Source: Pectinatus haikarae (GTDB taxonomy: Bacteria > Bacillota > Negativicutes > Selenomonadales > Selenomonadaceae). From it: a stretch of DNA of 64,000 bases. The stretch lies in the NCBI RefSeq assembly GCF_030813505.1, contig NZ_JAUSUE010000001.1, one strand, 5' to 3'. Each line of letters begins with the position of its first letter. Position 1 is the first letter of the stretch. Both the position numbers and the translations under genes were made by a program. This document shows, one piece after another, positions 24,824 through 33,026 of the stretch. The notes under the pieces were generated by a model. The model was not told the DNA's origin, did not search any database, and saw only the letters and a program-made list of their open reading frames with translations.

Positions 24824-25660
24824 TTGCAAAAAGCATATTTATCTACCGGCGAGTTTGCTAAAATTTGCAATATAAATAAAAAGACCCTCTTCTATTATGC
24901 AGAAGAGGGCATTTTTCGACCAGATATTATTGGCAAAAATGGGTACCATTTTTACTCCTATGGACAATTATATATATTCTATGTCATTCGGGCTTTACGG
25001 GAAATAGGGCTGTCTATAAAAGAAATTAAGGACTATATAGATAATCGCACCCCGGAAAATCTGCGTGATCTCCTGAAGCTGCAAAGAAAATACCTGCAAA
25101 AAGAAATTCAGCATAAACAAAGACTTAACCTCTTGATAAAGAATAAGCTGCAGCTTCTCAAAGAATCGGAGCAGCTTATAATGAACAATGTCAGACTGCA
25201 GCATCTTCCGTCTTCAAAATTATTGCTAAGTGAAAATTTCCATGATGAACATGATGAAGCCGCCCAGCATCGCATAGTGCAGCAGCATATAAACTACTGT
25301 CTTCAACATAACCTTAATGTAGGATATCAGCTTGGCGCTATGGTCGCCAAGGAAGATATTTTATCCGGAGATTTTCAAAATTACAGCTATTGCTTTACTA
25401 AAACTTCCCTTTCCATTAAAGGAGCGGCTCCTGCCTGCGCACAGCGCTTCACTCAGCCGGCAGGATTATATGCTGTTGGTTATTTTCATGGTTCTTATTC
25501 CAATAATTACAATGGAGCATATGCAAAAATTTTAAAATTTTTGGAAACCCAGCATTATAAAATCGACGCATTTTCATATGAGGAATCTTTGCTTGATGAA
25601 ATCAGTATGAATACTGCCGACAACTATGTCACTAGAATAGCCGTAAAGATAAAAACATAA
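24824..25660 (+). CDS. MerR-family multidrug-responsive regulator
   Basis: BmrR/Mta-like activator of 278 residues. The N-terminal MerR helix-turn-helix is LSTGEFAKICNINKKTLFYYAEEGIFRPD (about 5-33), followed by the wing, a long dimerisation helix rich in Lys/Gln/Leu (about 80-125) and a GyrI-like effector-binding domain (about 125-278), which in BmrR-type proteins binds hydrophobic cations. The start is TTG at 24824 with AAGGAG about 10 bases before. It is divergent from the RND/MFP operon, whose promoter has MerR architecture. Confidence 0.88.
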   Translation: MQKAYLSTGEFAKICNINKKTLFYYAEEGIFRPDIIGKNGYHFYSYGQLYIFYVIRALREIGLSIKEIKDYIDNRTPENLRDLLKLQRKYLQKEIQHKQRLNLLIKNKLQLLKESEQLIMNNVRLQHLPSSKLLLSENFHDEHDEAAQHRIVQQHINYCLQHNLNVGYQLGAMVAKEDILSGDFQNYSYCFTKTSLSIKGAAPACAQRFTQPAGLYAVGYFHGSYSNNYNGAYAKILKFLETQHYKIDAFSYEESLLDEISMNTADNYVTRIAVKIKT

Positions 25661-25779
25661 CTTTTACATTGGAAGCCCTATGAATTCTAAATTGATCAAA
25701 TCTGCCCGATATTTTTGTATCTGCCCGCACTTTTCCTGAAAATTTCTCACTCTGCCATCAAAATCAGAAAGGTGAAAAT

Positions 25780-26616
25780 ATGAAATTAACAGTACTCGTT
25801 GACAACAACACGCTTATTGATCATTATTTTTTAGGCGAACCGGCAGTCTCTTATTATATTGAAGATGAAAATATGAAATTATTATTTGACGTCGGATACA
25901 CTGATATTTTTTTAAAAAATGCTCAAAAAATGCATATTGCTTTAAATGATATCAGCACAATCGTTATCTCACATGGGCACAATGATCATACCGGTGGTCT
26001 GCCTTATTTAATACGACACTGTGCAGATGCCTATACAGAACATGGTAAATACAATAAACCTGAACTTATCGCTCACCCATTGGCTTTCTGTGATAAATAC
26101 GAAGACAAAAATGAAATAGGCTCACTGATAAAAGAAGATATTTTGAAACGATATTTCAGATTAGTATTGAGCAAATCAGAAATTTGGCTTACGAATAATT
26201 TAGTTTTTCTTGGAGAAATAGAAAGAAAAAACGATTTTGAAAACAAAAAGCCAATTGGAAAATTCAGAAATAAAGATCGCGATTTTGATGACTTTCTGTT
26301 GGATGATTCTGCTCTGGTATATAAAGCATCCAAGGGCTTAGTCATTATTGCAGGGTGCGCGCATTCAGGTATTTGCAATATTGTGGAAAAAGCAAAAAGT
26401 ATTTGCCATGATACCAGAATTATTGACATTATTGGCGGATTTCACTTGCTTGGTCCAAGTGAAGAATTACTTCAAAAAACATGTCTGTATATGAAGCAAA
26501 ATAAAATACAGCATATATCGCCTTGCCATTGCACAGATTTGCAATCAAAAATTGAATTATCCCGAAATTTTCGTATACAAGAAGTCGGTGTGGGACTAAC
26601 AATAGAATATGTATAA
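25780..26616 (+). CDS. Metallo-beta-lactamase-fold hydrolase (COG1237 type)
   Basis: MBL-fold metal hydrolase of 278 residues. The metal motif is SHGHNDHTGG (about 66-75), with further ligands in AGCAHSGICN, GGFHL and SPCHCTD near the C-terminus. This arrangement is that of the COG1237 group, which includes proteins annotated as beta-ribofuranosylaminobenzene-5'-phosphate synthase-like; the true substrate is unknown. The ATG has AAAGGTG upstream. It lies alone after the MerR gene, and its stop is followed by the convergent DinB remnant. Confidence 0.82.
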   Translation: MKLTVLVDNNTLIDHYFLGEPAVSYYIEDENMKLLFDVGYTDIFLKNAQKMHIALNDISTIVISHGHNDHTGGLPYLIRHCADAYTEHGKYNKPELIAHPLAFCDKYEDKNEIGSLIKEDILKRYFRLVLSKSEIWLTNNLVFLGEIERKNDFENKKPIGKFRNKDRDFDDFLLDDSALVYKASKGLVIIAGCAHSGICNIVEKAKSICHDTRIIDIIGGFHLLGPSEELLQKTCLYMKQNKIQHISPCHCTDLQSKIELSRNFRIQEVGVGLTIEYV

Positions 26617-26678
26617 ATATACACTGAATGCAAAAATTGATTTAGGAACCCTTACTATTTGGCTATTATTATATTTAT

Positions 26679-27202
26679 TTAAAAATATTTACAGTGTTTT
26701 TCATCTAAAGGAATATCATGTTCTAGTCCAATAATTTTTGGCCACAGACCTGCATCATCAATAATAAATCCCATGATTATTCCCATATGGCTGTGCAGAT
26801 GCCTATGCTGAGCAAGAATAAGTGTAAATCTTGTATATTCACATCCAGCAGGTTTTTTCAGCAGATCGTCATCGTGCAACTGCTGCAGATAATCTGTTAT
26901 CTTTTTTTAATAACGATGTAATAATTTGCCAGCTCATTTCTGGTCAAAATTTTTTTTGATGCTACATCAAGATTATTTAAATCTGGAACATGAAACAGAG
27001 GTTCCGTAAAATTTTCATCATATGGATTGATAAACCAAGAATCCAGCGAATGAATCATGTGATAAACATGCTTCCACATTGGCATATGGCAATACTTTTT
27101 ATTCCACAAAGCATCCGGAATACACTCAATCACATTCTGTACTTCCCACAAAGCCCGCCTTGTCTGGTCATTGATGATATCGACGCAGCTGTCTTGTTTC
27201 AT
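26679..27202 (-). pseudogene. Frameshifted DinB-superfamily protein gene
   Basis: Two adjacent minus-strand frames together form one DinB-like four-helix protein. The first (27202-26897, 101 codons) contains the ALWNKKYCHMPMWKHVYHMIHSLDSWF segment and stops at TAA. The second (down to 26679) continues with DYLQQL, DDDLLKKPAG and LILAQHRHLHSHMG, the metal-histidine helix. The break is at a run of seven A (plus 26902-26908); one extra A would restore a single frame of about 174 codons. Whether this is a true mutation, phase variation or a homopolymer sequencing error cannot be told from here. The intact protein would be a DinB/YfiT-like metal-dependent enzyme of unknown substrate. Confidence 0.65.
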
Positions 27203-27314
27203 AGTTTTTTCTCCCTTAGCAGCCTAATTTCGTTTATAAAGCACTAGCTCATTCTTTCACCGTATATCGCAATGATGTTTAAACAACAAAACTTATAGAA
27301 AAATATACTAATAC

Positions 27315-27827
27315 TCATTTTGGGGGAATATATTTTTGCTCAGCCACATCACGCCTTTTCGCTGACAGTGAGTTAATCCGCAGACACAGCAGATGAATCT
27401 TTGGAACTACTTCGCAATGGAAATGATAGTCGGCTTTGCCTTCCTTCACTCCGTATTGGGTCAGCATCGTCTGCAATGCCATAGTTTTTCTTTCTTCTGG
27501 AACATACTCGATTATCCCTGTTCCCATAACAGATTCAAACTCCATCGTACATTCACATTCACCGACCTGCGGACCAGTAACAATGCTGCAAATATTTTCC
27601 ATAACAAAGCTGACCTTGTTATTTCTCCTGATGAGATCATGTTTCTTGCCTACTTTGGCACCATGGAAATATATATTTATCTCATCAGCCTTGACTTCCA
27701 AGCCAAAGGTCATAGGAACCACATAAGGATATTCTTCATCGTGAAATGCTACGTGACATACTTTACAATCTTTCATTATTCTTATAATATCGTTCAAATC
27801 AGTAATTTCTCTATCTATCCTTCTCAC
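27315..27827 (-). CDS. NimA-like flavin-binding split-barrel protein
   Basis: Pyridoxamine-5'-phosphate-oxidase-fold protein of 170 residues. It starts RRIDREITDLNDIIRIMKDCKVCHVAF and contains YPYVVPMTFGLE and YFHGAKVGKKHDLIRRN, characteristic of the NimA group, some members of which reduce 5-nitroimidazoles. This is a family statement; drug resistance is not shown. The longest frame begins at 27851, but GTG 27827 lies nine bases after AAGGAGG and gives the family's usual N-terminus. It stands alone on the minus strand with AT-rich flanks. Confidence 0.82.
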   Translation of the reverse strand: MRRIDREITDLNDIIRIMKDCKVCHVAFHDEEYPYVVPMTFGLEVKADEINIYFHGAKVGKKHDLIRRNNKVSFVMENICSIVTGPQVGECECTMEFESVMGTGIIEYVPEERKTMALQTMLTQYGVKEGKADYHFHCEVVPKIHLLCLRINSLSAKRRDVAEQKYIPPK

Positions 27828-28061
27828 TTTGCAGTTCCTCCTTACTCCCAAAATACAGCATTATCTTTTTCACTTGATTGAAGCGAAAAGACAGCATCCA
27901 ATCTGTCTAATATAATTGTATCATGGTCTTATTAAATATTTTAGTTATGTATTTCATCACAGTGATCATGTTATACTGGCTGCTGAAATTATATATTACC
28001 ATTATTAGTTATGGAAAAACGGAATTTCCAACATGTCATAAAGATTTTTATATATAAAAGC

Positions 28062-28104
28062 AAAACGCTTCTGTCCGATAAATTCGGGAAGCAGAAGCGT
28101 TTTT
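28062..28104. terminator. Terminator downstream of htpG
   Basis: AAAACGCTTCTG pairs with CAGAAGCGTTTT around a loop of about 18 bases, with A and T runs on both sides. It follows the htpG stop on the minus strand and may also act from the other side. Confidence 0.85.
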
Positions 28105-28115
28105 ATTATATTTTC

Positions 28116-30074
28116 TTATTTTGCCATTAAGGCAGCAATTTTATTAGCAATGTCAGCAGGATTTTCAGGCAATATGCCTTCTATTAGAAGTGCCTGTGTA
28201 TATAATAACTCACAATAATTTTTGAATTCATCGTTTTCCTTGCCAAGATTATGCACTGCCTGCAAACGTTCAAAAAGTTCATGATGCGGATTTATTTCCA
28301 AAATACGTTTTGCCTTAAACATCGGATTACTGGCGTCAGCGAATGCCTGTTCCATCGTGAAGCTTGGTCCCTGTTCATCTGCAACAAGACATACGGCACT
28401 TGATTTTAATCTGTTGCTTATTTTGACATCAGCAATTTTTTCACCGAGACTTTCCTTGATATCTTTGATAAGATCTTCATTTTTCTTGGTGATATCTTCC
28501 GTTTCCTTCTTTGTTTGCTGAGATTCTACATCATCCAGGTCCAGATCACCGCGGCTTATTGAGTGGAATTGTTTACCATCATATTCACGCAGTGCTTCAA
28601 TGGCAAATTCATCAACATTGTCAAGCAAATAGAGAACTTCTATATTTTTTTCACGCAAAAGTTCCATTTGCGGCAGACTGTCTATAGCCTTACGATCCTT
28701 ACCTGCAGCATAATAAATCTTTTTCTGGCTTTCCGGCATGCGATCAATATATTCTTTAAGAGAACTTAATCCTTTATCCCCATTAGAAGTCGCAAAAAGC
28801 AATAGATCTTTGAGTTTGCTTATGGTATCATTGCCGCTGTACATGCTTCCATATACGCCTATTTTCAGCGATTTGCCATATTCAGCCCAGAATTTTTCAA
28901 ATTTTTCACGATTATTTTTAAGCATTCGTTCCAATGTTTTTAAAATGCTGTTTTCTAAATTGCGGCCGATTATTTTCAGTTCGCGGCTCTGCTGCAGCAA
29001 TTCACGGGAAATATTTAAAGAAAAATCAGGGGAATCAACAAGCCCTTTGACAAAGCGCAGATACTCCGGTAAAAGATCCTTGCAGTTATCCATAATGAAG
29101 ACATGGCGCGAGTATAACTGCAAACCGGGCTGATAATCAGTATGATATAGATTGAAAGGTGCATGTGAAGGAAAGAAGAGCAGCGACGTATATTCTATAG
29201 TCCCTTCAGCTTTATTATGCAGTACTTCCATCGGTTCTTCCCAATCGTGGAAAAGATTTTTATAAAACTCATTATATTCTTCGTTCTTTATTTCTGACTT
29301 ATTTTTAGCCCAGAGCGGCTGCATAGAATTTAAGGTGCGTATTTCATCATGCTTAACTTTTTCCGCTCCTTCTATTTCCTTACCGTCTTTATCTTTTGGT
29401 GTTTCTTCGACAACAAAATTCATTTTTATAGGATAGCGCACATAGTCTGAGTATTTTTTGATAAGGCTGTCTATTTTATAAGTATCAGTAAAGTTTTCTT
29501 CAGCCTTTTCACCATAAAATTCAGGCAGCAGCGTAAGTGTAATTATTGTTCCACGTTTTTCCTTATCACACTCTTCGATCGTATATGATCCGTCACCGGC
29601 AGATTCCCATTTGTAAGCTTGTTTTTGTCCGGCTTTGCGCGTAACCACAGTTATTTTTTCAGCTACCATAAACGCAGAATAAAAACCCACACCAAATTGA
29701 CCGATAAGTTCCTTACCTGAGACAGCAGAATTAGTTTCCTTCGCTTCCATCATTTTCTGCAGAAAGACCTTGGTGCCAGACTTGGCTATCGTACCAATGT
29801 TTTCAATGAGTTCCTCCTTGTCCATCCCTATACCGTTATCGGCAATAGATAGTGTATGCGACTTTTCATCAGGTACCAGGAAAATCTCATAGCTGTCATC
29901 ACCTTCAAGTAAATCTTTATTGGTGAGACTTTCAAAGTGAATTTTATCAATGGCATCAGATGCATTGGATGTCAGTTCGCGTAAAAATATTTCCCGATTT
30001 GTATAAATTGAGTGGATCATCAGATCAAGCAGCTGTTTAGTCTCTGCTTGAAATTCATGCGTTTCTTTAGACAT
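28116..30074 (-). CDS. htpG: Hsp90-family molecular chaperone HtpG
   Basis: ATP-dependent cytosolic chaperone of 652 residues, full length. The GHKL ATPase site is visible in ELTSNASDAIDKI (about 34-46), SIADNGIGMDKEEL (about 76-89) and GQFGVGFYSAFMVA (about 124-137). The middle domain and C-terminal dimerisation domain follow in normal order. The ATG has a GGGG upstream element. Its transcription start region carries a perfect CIRCE operator (30106-30132), so HrcA repression is expected; in Bacillus subtilis htpG is not a CIRCE gene. Confidence 0.97.
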   Translation of the reverse strand: MSKETHEFQAETKQLLDLMIHSIYTNREIFLRELTSNASDAIDKIHFESLTNKDLLEGDDSYEIFLVPDEKSHTLSIADNGIGMDKEELIENIGTIAKSGTKVFLQKMMEAKETNSAVSGKELIGQFGVGFYSAFMVAEKITVVTRKAGQKQAYKWESAGDGSYTIEECDKEKRGTIITLTLLPEFYGEKAEENFTDTYKIDSLIKKYSDYVRYPIKMNFVVEETPKDKDGKEIEGAEKVKHDEIRTLNSMQPLWAKNKSEIKNEEYNEFYKNLFHDWEEPMEVLHNKAEGTIEYTSLLFFPSHAPFNLYHTDYQPGLQLYSRHVFIMDNCKDLLPEYLRFVKGLVDSPDFSLNISRELLQQSRELKIIGRNLENSILKTLERMLKNNREKFEKFWAEYGKSLKIGVYGSMYSGNDTISKLKDLLLFATSNGDKGLSSLKEYIDRMPESQKKIYYAAGKDRKAIDSLPQMELLREKNIEVLYLLDNVDEFAIEALREYDGKQFHSISRGDLDLDDVESQQTKKETEDITKKNEDLIKDIKESLGEKIADVKISNRLKSSAVCLVADEQGPSFTMEQAFADASNPMFKAKRILEINPHHELFERLQAVHNLGKENDEFKNYCELLYTQALLIEGILPENPADIANKIAALMAK

Positions 30075-30105
30075 AATTCAAACCCCTTCATCGTTTATTG
30101 CTTTG

Positions 30106-30132
30106 TTAGCACTCATTAGCAGTGAGTGCTAA
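30106..30132. promoter_or_regulatory. CIRCE operator (HrcA binding site) of htpG
   Basis: A perfect TTAGCACTC-N9-GAGTGCTAA inverted repeat lies between the htpG promoter and its start codon, at about the transcription start. This is the consensus site of the heat-shock repressor HrcA. Confidence 0.95.
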
Positions 30133-30143
30133 AAGTTACTTTT

Positions 30144-30172
30144 ACTATACAACGCTTTGAAAAAAAAATCAA
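30144..30172 (-). promoter_or_regulatory. Promoter of htpG
   Basis: On the minus strand TTGATT (30167-30172) and TATAGT (30144-30149) are 17 bases apart; the CIRCE element begins 11 bases downstream, a position where HrcA would block initiation. Confidence 0.65.
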
Positions 30173-30386
30173 TACTTTCGATAAACTTCATCATTTTGAA
30201 TATTGGACAGGTTTTATTTTAACCGCTGTACAGCATGCAGATATATAAAATACATGATCTGCCTCCTAACTAAAGAATATCATGCAAAATTGACCAGCAG
30301 CACAATATTTCGCCTCTTTCTGACCGGTGCAAAAGCTGTTATATGCGATTTTCTGGTGAAAGCAATCCTAAATGAACAATACATAT

Positions 30387-30415
30387 TTGCTATTATTAGT
30401 AATATCAATTATAAT
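30387..30415 (+). promoter_or_regulatory. Probable promoter of the dut-rarA unit
   Basis: TTGCTA (30387-30392) and a perfect TATAAT (30410-30415) are 17 bases apart. Transcription from about 30422 would give a long leader of about 160 bases before dut. The interval 30180-30386 holds no gene I can support. Confidence 0.5.
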
Positions 30416-30453
30416 GTATATGAATTTACTTATATTTGATATTTTTGGTAAAA

Positions 30454-30531
30454 AGGGGTTTTATTCCGGTTGGATTTATTCTATAAAATCAGTCGAACCG
30501 CTGTAAATAACAGCTTCAAATAAAAAACCCT
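30454..30531 (+). ncRNA. Possible structured leader (three-way junction) upstream of dut
   Basis: An outer helix of about 11 base pairs forms between AGGGGTTTTATT (30454-30465) and AATAAAAAACCCT (30519-30531). It encloses a hairpin with CGGTT/AACCG (30467-30471 and 30496-30500) extended by GATTT/AAATC, and a second small hairpin CTGT/ACAG (30501-30504 and 30510-30513). This looks like a folded RNA domain in the dut leader. It does not match a riboswitch consensus I know. On the minus strand the outer helix is followed by TTTTT, so it could instead be a terminator for antisense transcription. Confidence 0.35.
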
Positions 30532-30580
30532 ATTTGTTTTGCACAGACAAAATGAAAGTGCCTATGTACAGGGGGAAAAA

Positions 30581-31033
30581 ATGAAAAACCGCGGTTTTGA
30601 AATAGTAAGCGTTTATGAAGGAAATAATATTATTCTGCCTGAACGAAAAACAGATAAAAGTGCAGGATATGATATAGCCTGCGCAGAAGATGCGATTTTA
30701 AAAGCGGGAAAAGTAACTCTCATTCCCACAGGTCTCAAAGCATATATGAATGATGATGAGTACCTTGGTATTCACATCAGATCAAGCATAGCTTTGAAAA
30801 ATTCTCTTTCCTTCATTAACGGACAGGGTATTATTGATGCTGACTATTACAATAATGCCAACAATGAGGGACATATCATGCTGGCTGTTTTTAATCATGC
30901 CTCAACAGATTTTTCTGTAAAAAAGGGAACACGTCTGGCTCAGGGAATTTTCTATAAATATCTTATGACCGATGGGGACAGCAATGATAAGGGACTTGTC
31001 CGTCATGGCGGCATGGGTTCCACGGGGGTCTGA
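30581..31033 (+). CDS. dut: Deoxyuridine 5'-triphosphate nucleotidohydrolase (dUTPase)
   Basis: Hydrolyses dUTP to dUMP to keep uracil out of DNA. Of the five trimeric dUTPase motifs, SAGYDIAC (motif 1), IRSSIAL (motif 2), GIIDADYYNN (motif 3), TRLAQGIF (motif 4) and RHGGMGSTG (motif 5) are all recognisable. Motif 3 ends in NN rather than G and motif 5 has Met for the stacking Phe, so it is a divergent dUTPase-like member. The chosen ATG 30581 follows GGGGG; a longer frame begins upstream at 30539. It lies four bases before rarA. Confidence 0.88.
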   Translation: MKNRGFEIVSVYEGNNIILPERKTDKSAGYDIACAEDAILKAGKVTLIPTGLKAYMNDDEYLGIHIRSSIALKNSLSFINGQGIIDADYYNNANNEGHIMLAVFNHASTDFSVKKGTRLAQGIFYKYLMTDGDSNDKGLVRHGGMGSTGV

Positions 31034-31036
31034 TCA

Positions 31037-32374
31037 ATGGAAGATATGGACCTATTTTCTATTGCCGCCCAGAATACAAACAACAGCATGAAGAATGCTG
31101 TTCCTCTGGCTGTGAGGATGCGCCCGCAAAATTTTGATGAGTTTGCGGGACAGGACCATGTTCTCGGTAAAGGACGTTTTTTGCGTACATTGATTGAAAA
31201 GGACAGTATTCCTTCATTGATTCTGTTTGGTCCGCCCGGTACAGGAAAAACTACTTTATCTCAAATGATAGCCTCAATGACCAAGAGCGATTTCAAACAA
31301 TTGAACGCTGTTTCCTCCGGTATCGCAGACATTCGTAAAATTGTTGATGAAGCTGAACAACAGAGAAAATTTTATCAAAGACGTACGATAATTTTTATTG
31401 ACGAAATACACCGTTTTAACAAGGGACAGCAGGATGTTCTTCTGCCCTATGTCGAAGATGGCCGCCTTATCCTCATAGGTGCCACTACAGAAAATCCGTA
31501 TTTTGAAGTAAATCATGCACTGCTGTCCCGTGTACGCGTGATCAGGCTGAATGCCTTGACCGATTCACAAATGCTAAAAATAATGAGGCAGGCATTGACA
31601 GATACCAAAAACGGTCTTGGCAGTATGAATATTTCCTGTTCGGACAGCCAGTTGCATACTATAGCACAGCTTTCCTCCGGTGACGCACGTGTGGCACTTA
31701 ATCTGCTTGAACAGTCCGCACTGATGGCCGCCGCTGCCGAAACTGATATTACCGAAAAAATTCTGCAGGAAATATCTGGCGAAAAAATCCAATCATATGA
31801 CAAAAACGGTGATAATCATTACGATACAGTGTCAGCCTTTATAAAAAGTATGCGCGGCAGCGACCCCGATGCCGCAATTTATTATCTGGCAAAAATGCTT
31901 GAATCAGGAGAAAATGCCAATTTTATCGCTCGCAGGATAGCGATATGTGCATCTGAGGATGTAGGCAACGCAGATCCGATGGCTTTAGTGCTGGCAATGG
32001 CAGCTGTACAGTCTGTGCAGTTTGTAGGAATGCCGGAAGCCCGTCTGCCTCTTGCTCAGGCCGTAACCTATATAGCATCGGCACCAAAGAGCAATTCTTC
32101 ATATCTTGCGATAGACAAAGCTATTGCGGATGTTCGAAATCTGCAGTGCGGCGACATACCGGCACACCTGAAGGACGCTCATTATAAGGGTGCACAAAAG
32201 CTTGGTCATGGCACAGGCTATAAATATCCCCATGATTACGCTGATCATTTTGTAAAACAGCAATATATGCCGTCCGGGCTTATCGGCACAAAATATTATG
32301 AACCAAGCAGTAACGGCAGAGAAAAGATTATAAAAGAATATTTGCAAGAACATCAAAATTTTTTACACAAATAA
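31037..32374 (+). CDS. rarA: Replication-associated recombination protein RarA (MgsA)
   Basis: AAA+ ATPase that acts at stalled replication forks. It has the N-terminal PLAVRMRPQNFDEFAGQDHVLG segment, Walker A GPPGTGKTT (about residues 65-73), Walker B FIDEIHRFNK (about 119-128), sensor GATTENPYFEVN and the C-terminal MgsA region (EDVGNADPMALV, MPEARLPLAQAVTYIASAPKSN). Full length at 445 residues. The start has GGGGG at eight bases. It follows dut directly, so both probably share one transcript. Confidence 0.96.
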   Translation: MEDMDLFSIAAQNTNNSMKNAVPLAVRMRPQNFDEFAGQDHVLGKGRFLRTLIEKDSIPSLILFGPPGTGKTTLSQMIASMTKSDFKQLNAVSSGIADIRKIVDEAEQQRKFYQRRTIIFIDEIHRFNKGQQDVLLPYVEDGRLILIGATTENPYFEVNHALLSRVRVIRLNALTDSQMLKIMRQALTDTKNGLGSMNISCSDSQLHTIAQLSSGDARVALNLLEQSALMAAAAETDITEKILQEISGEKIQSYDKNGDNHYDTVSAFIKSMRGSDPDAAIYYLAKMLESGENANFIARRIAICASEDVGNADPMALVLAMAAVQSVQFVGMPEARLPLAQAVTYIASAPKSNSSYLAIDKAIADVRNLQCGDIPAHLKDAHYKGAQKLGHGTGYKYPHDYADHFVKQQYMPSGLIGTKYYEPSSNGREKIIKEYLQEHQNFLHK

Positions 32375-32474
32375 TACGCTAACTGTTATAATATAGTAAA
32401 CTTATAATATTAGCAGGATTTCTATTTTAGTTGCAATCTTCATCTTCAATAGGATATGAATGGAGGAAATATAT

Positions 32475-32930
32475 ATGAAATTGTCGACAAGAGGTCGCTA
32501 TGGTGTCACTGCCATGTATGAATTGGCATTGAATTATGGCCAAGGACCTTTATCATTGCGCACTATCGCTGCAAAGCAGGATATCTCCGATAATTATCTG
32601 GAGCAGCTTATCTGCGCGCTCAGAAATGCCGGTCTTGTCAAGAGTACTCGTGGCGCACAGGGAGGATATGTATTGACAAGGGATCCCGCCGATATCACTA
32701 TAGGCGATATTATCACTATCATGGAAGGACCTATTGCCTTGGTAGATTGTCTTCTGAATGAAGCGGATTCCAGCAGCCAGATTTGTAAAAAAGCAGATAA
32801 ATGTGTAACCCGCGGAGTATGGGAGCGGGTGTGTCAAAGCATCAGCGAGGTTTTGGACTCGATTACTCTGGCTGATTTATGTGAAAATGGCAAGAAAGCC
32901 TCTATGTTAAACAGTATGGTGGAGGCATGA
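32475..32930 (+). CDS. Rrf2-family transcriptional regulator (IscR/CymR-like)
   Basis: Winged helix regulator of 151 residues. It begins MKLSTRGRYGVTAMYELA, has the recognition helix region DISDNYLEQLICALRNAGLVKSTRGAQGGY (about 38-67) and a C-terminal region with three cysteines (C..C-x5-C at about 92-110) spaced roughly as in cluster-binding IscR. It may therefore sense iron-sulfur status or cysteine supply. ATG 32475 follows GGAGG; the longer frame from 32460 lacks a ribosome site. In many Firmicutes this gene precedes a cysteine desulfurase and mnmA. Here mnmA follows directly after a hairpin, with no desulfurase. Confidence 0.9.
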   Translation: MKLSTRGRYGVTAMYELALNYGQGPLSLRTIAAKQDISDNYLEQLICALRNAGLVKSTRGAQGGYVLTRDPADITIGDIITIMEGPIALVDCLLNEADSSSQICKKADKCVTRGVWERVCQSISEVLDSITLADLCENGKKASMLNSMVEA

Positions 32931-32958
32931 ACCTTTTCTGATTCAGCACATGGTTATC

Positions 32959-32997
32959 GGGATGGAGGGACATGGAATATTTCCTGTTCTCCATCCC
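32959..32997 (+). terminator. Hairpin between the Rrf2 gene and mnmA
   Basis: GGGATGGA pairs with TCCATCCC, with further inner pairing (ACA/TGT, GGAA/TTCC). The tail TTATTAATTT is only partly U-rich, so termination may be incomplete and some read-through into mnmA is possible. Confidence 0.6.
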
Positions 32998-33026
32998 TTA
33001 TTAATTTATTGCAAGGTGAGATAATA

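Noticed and set aside
30203..30439. 78-codon open frame between htpG and dut
   Set aside because: No ribosome site, low-complexity composition, and it overlaps the predicted dut promoter (30387-30415). Treated as non-coding.
30484..30500. GGTTCGA on the minus strand, like a tRNA T-loop
   Set aside because: No flanking T-stem, acceptor stem or anticodon arm can be formed; it is part of the three-way-junction element.
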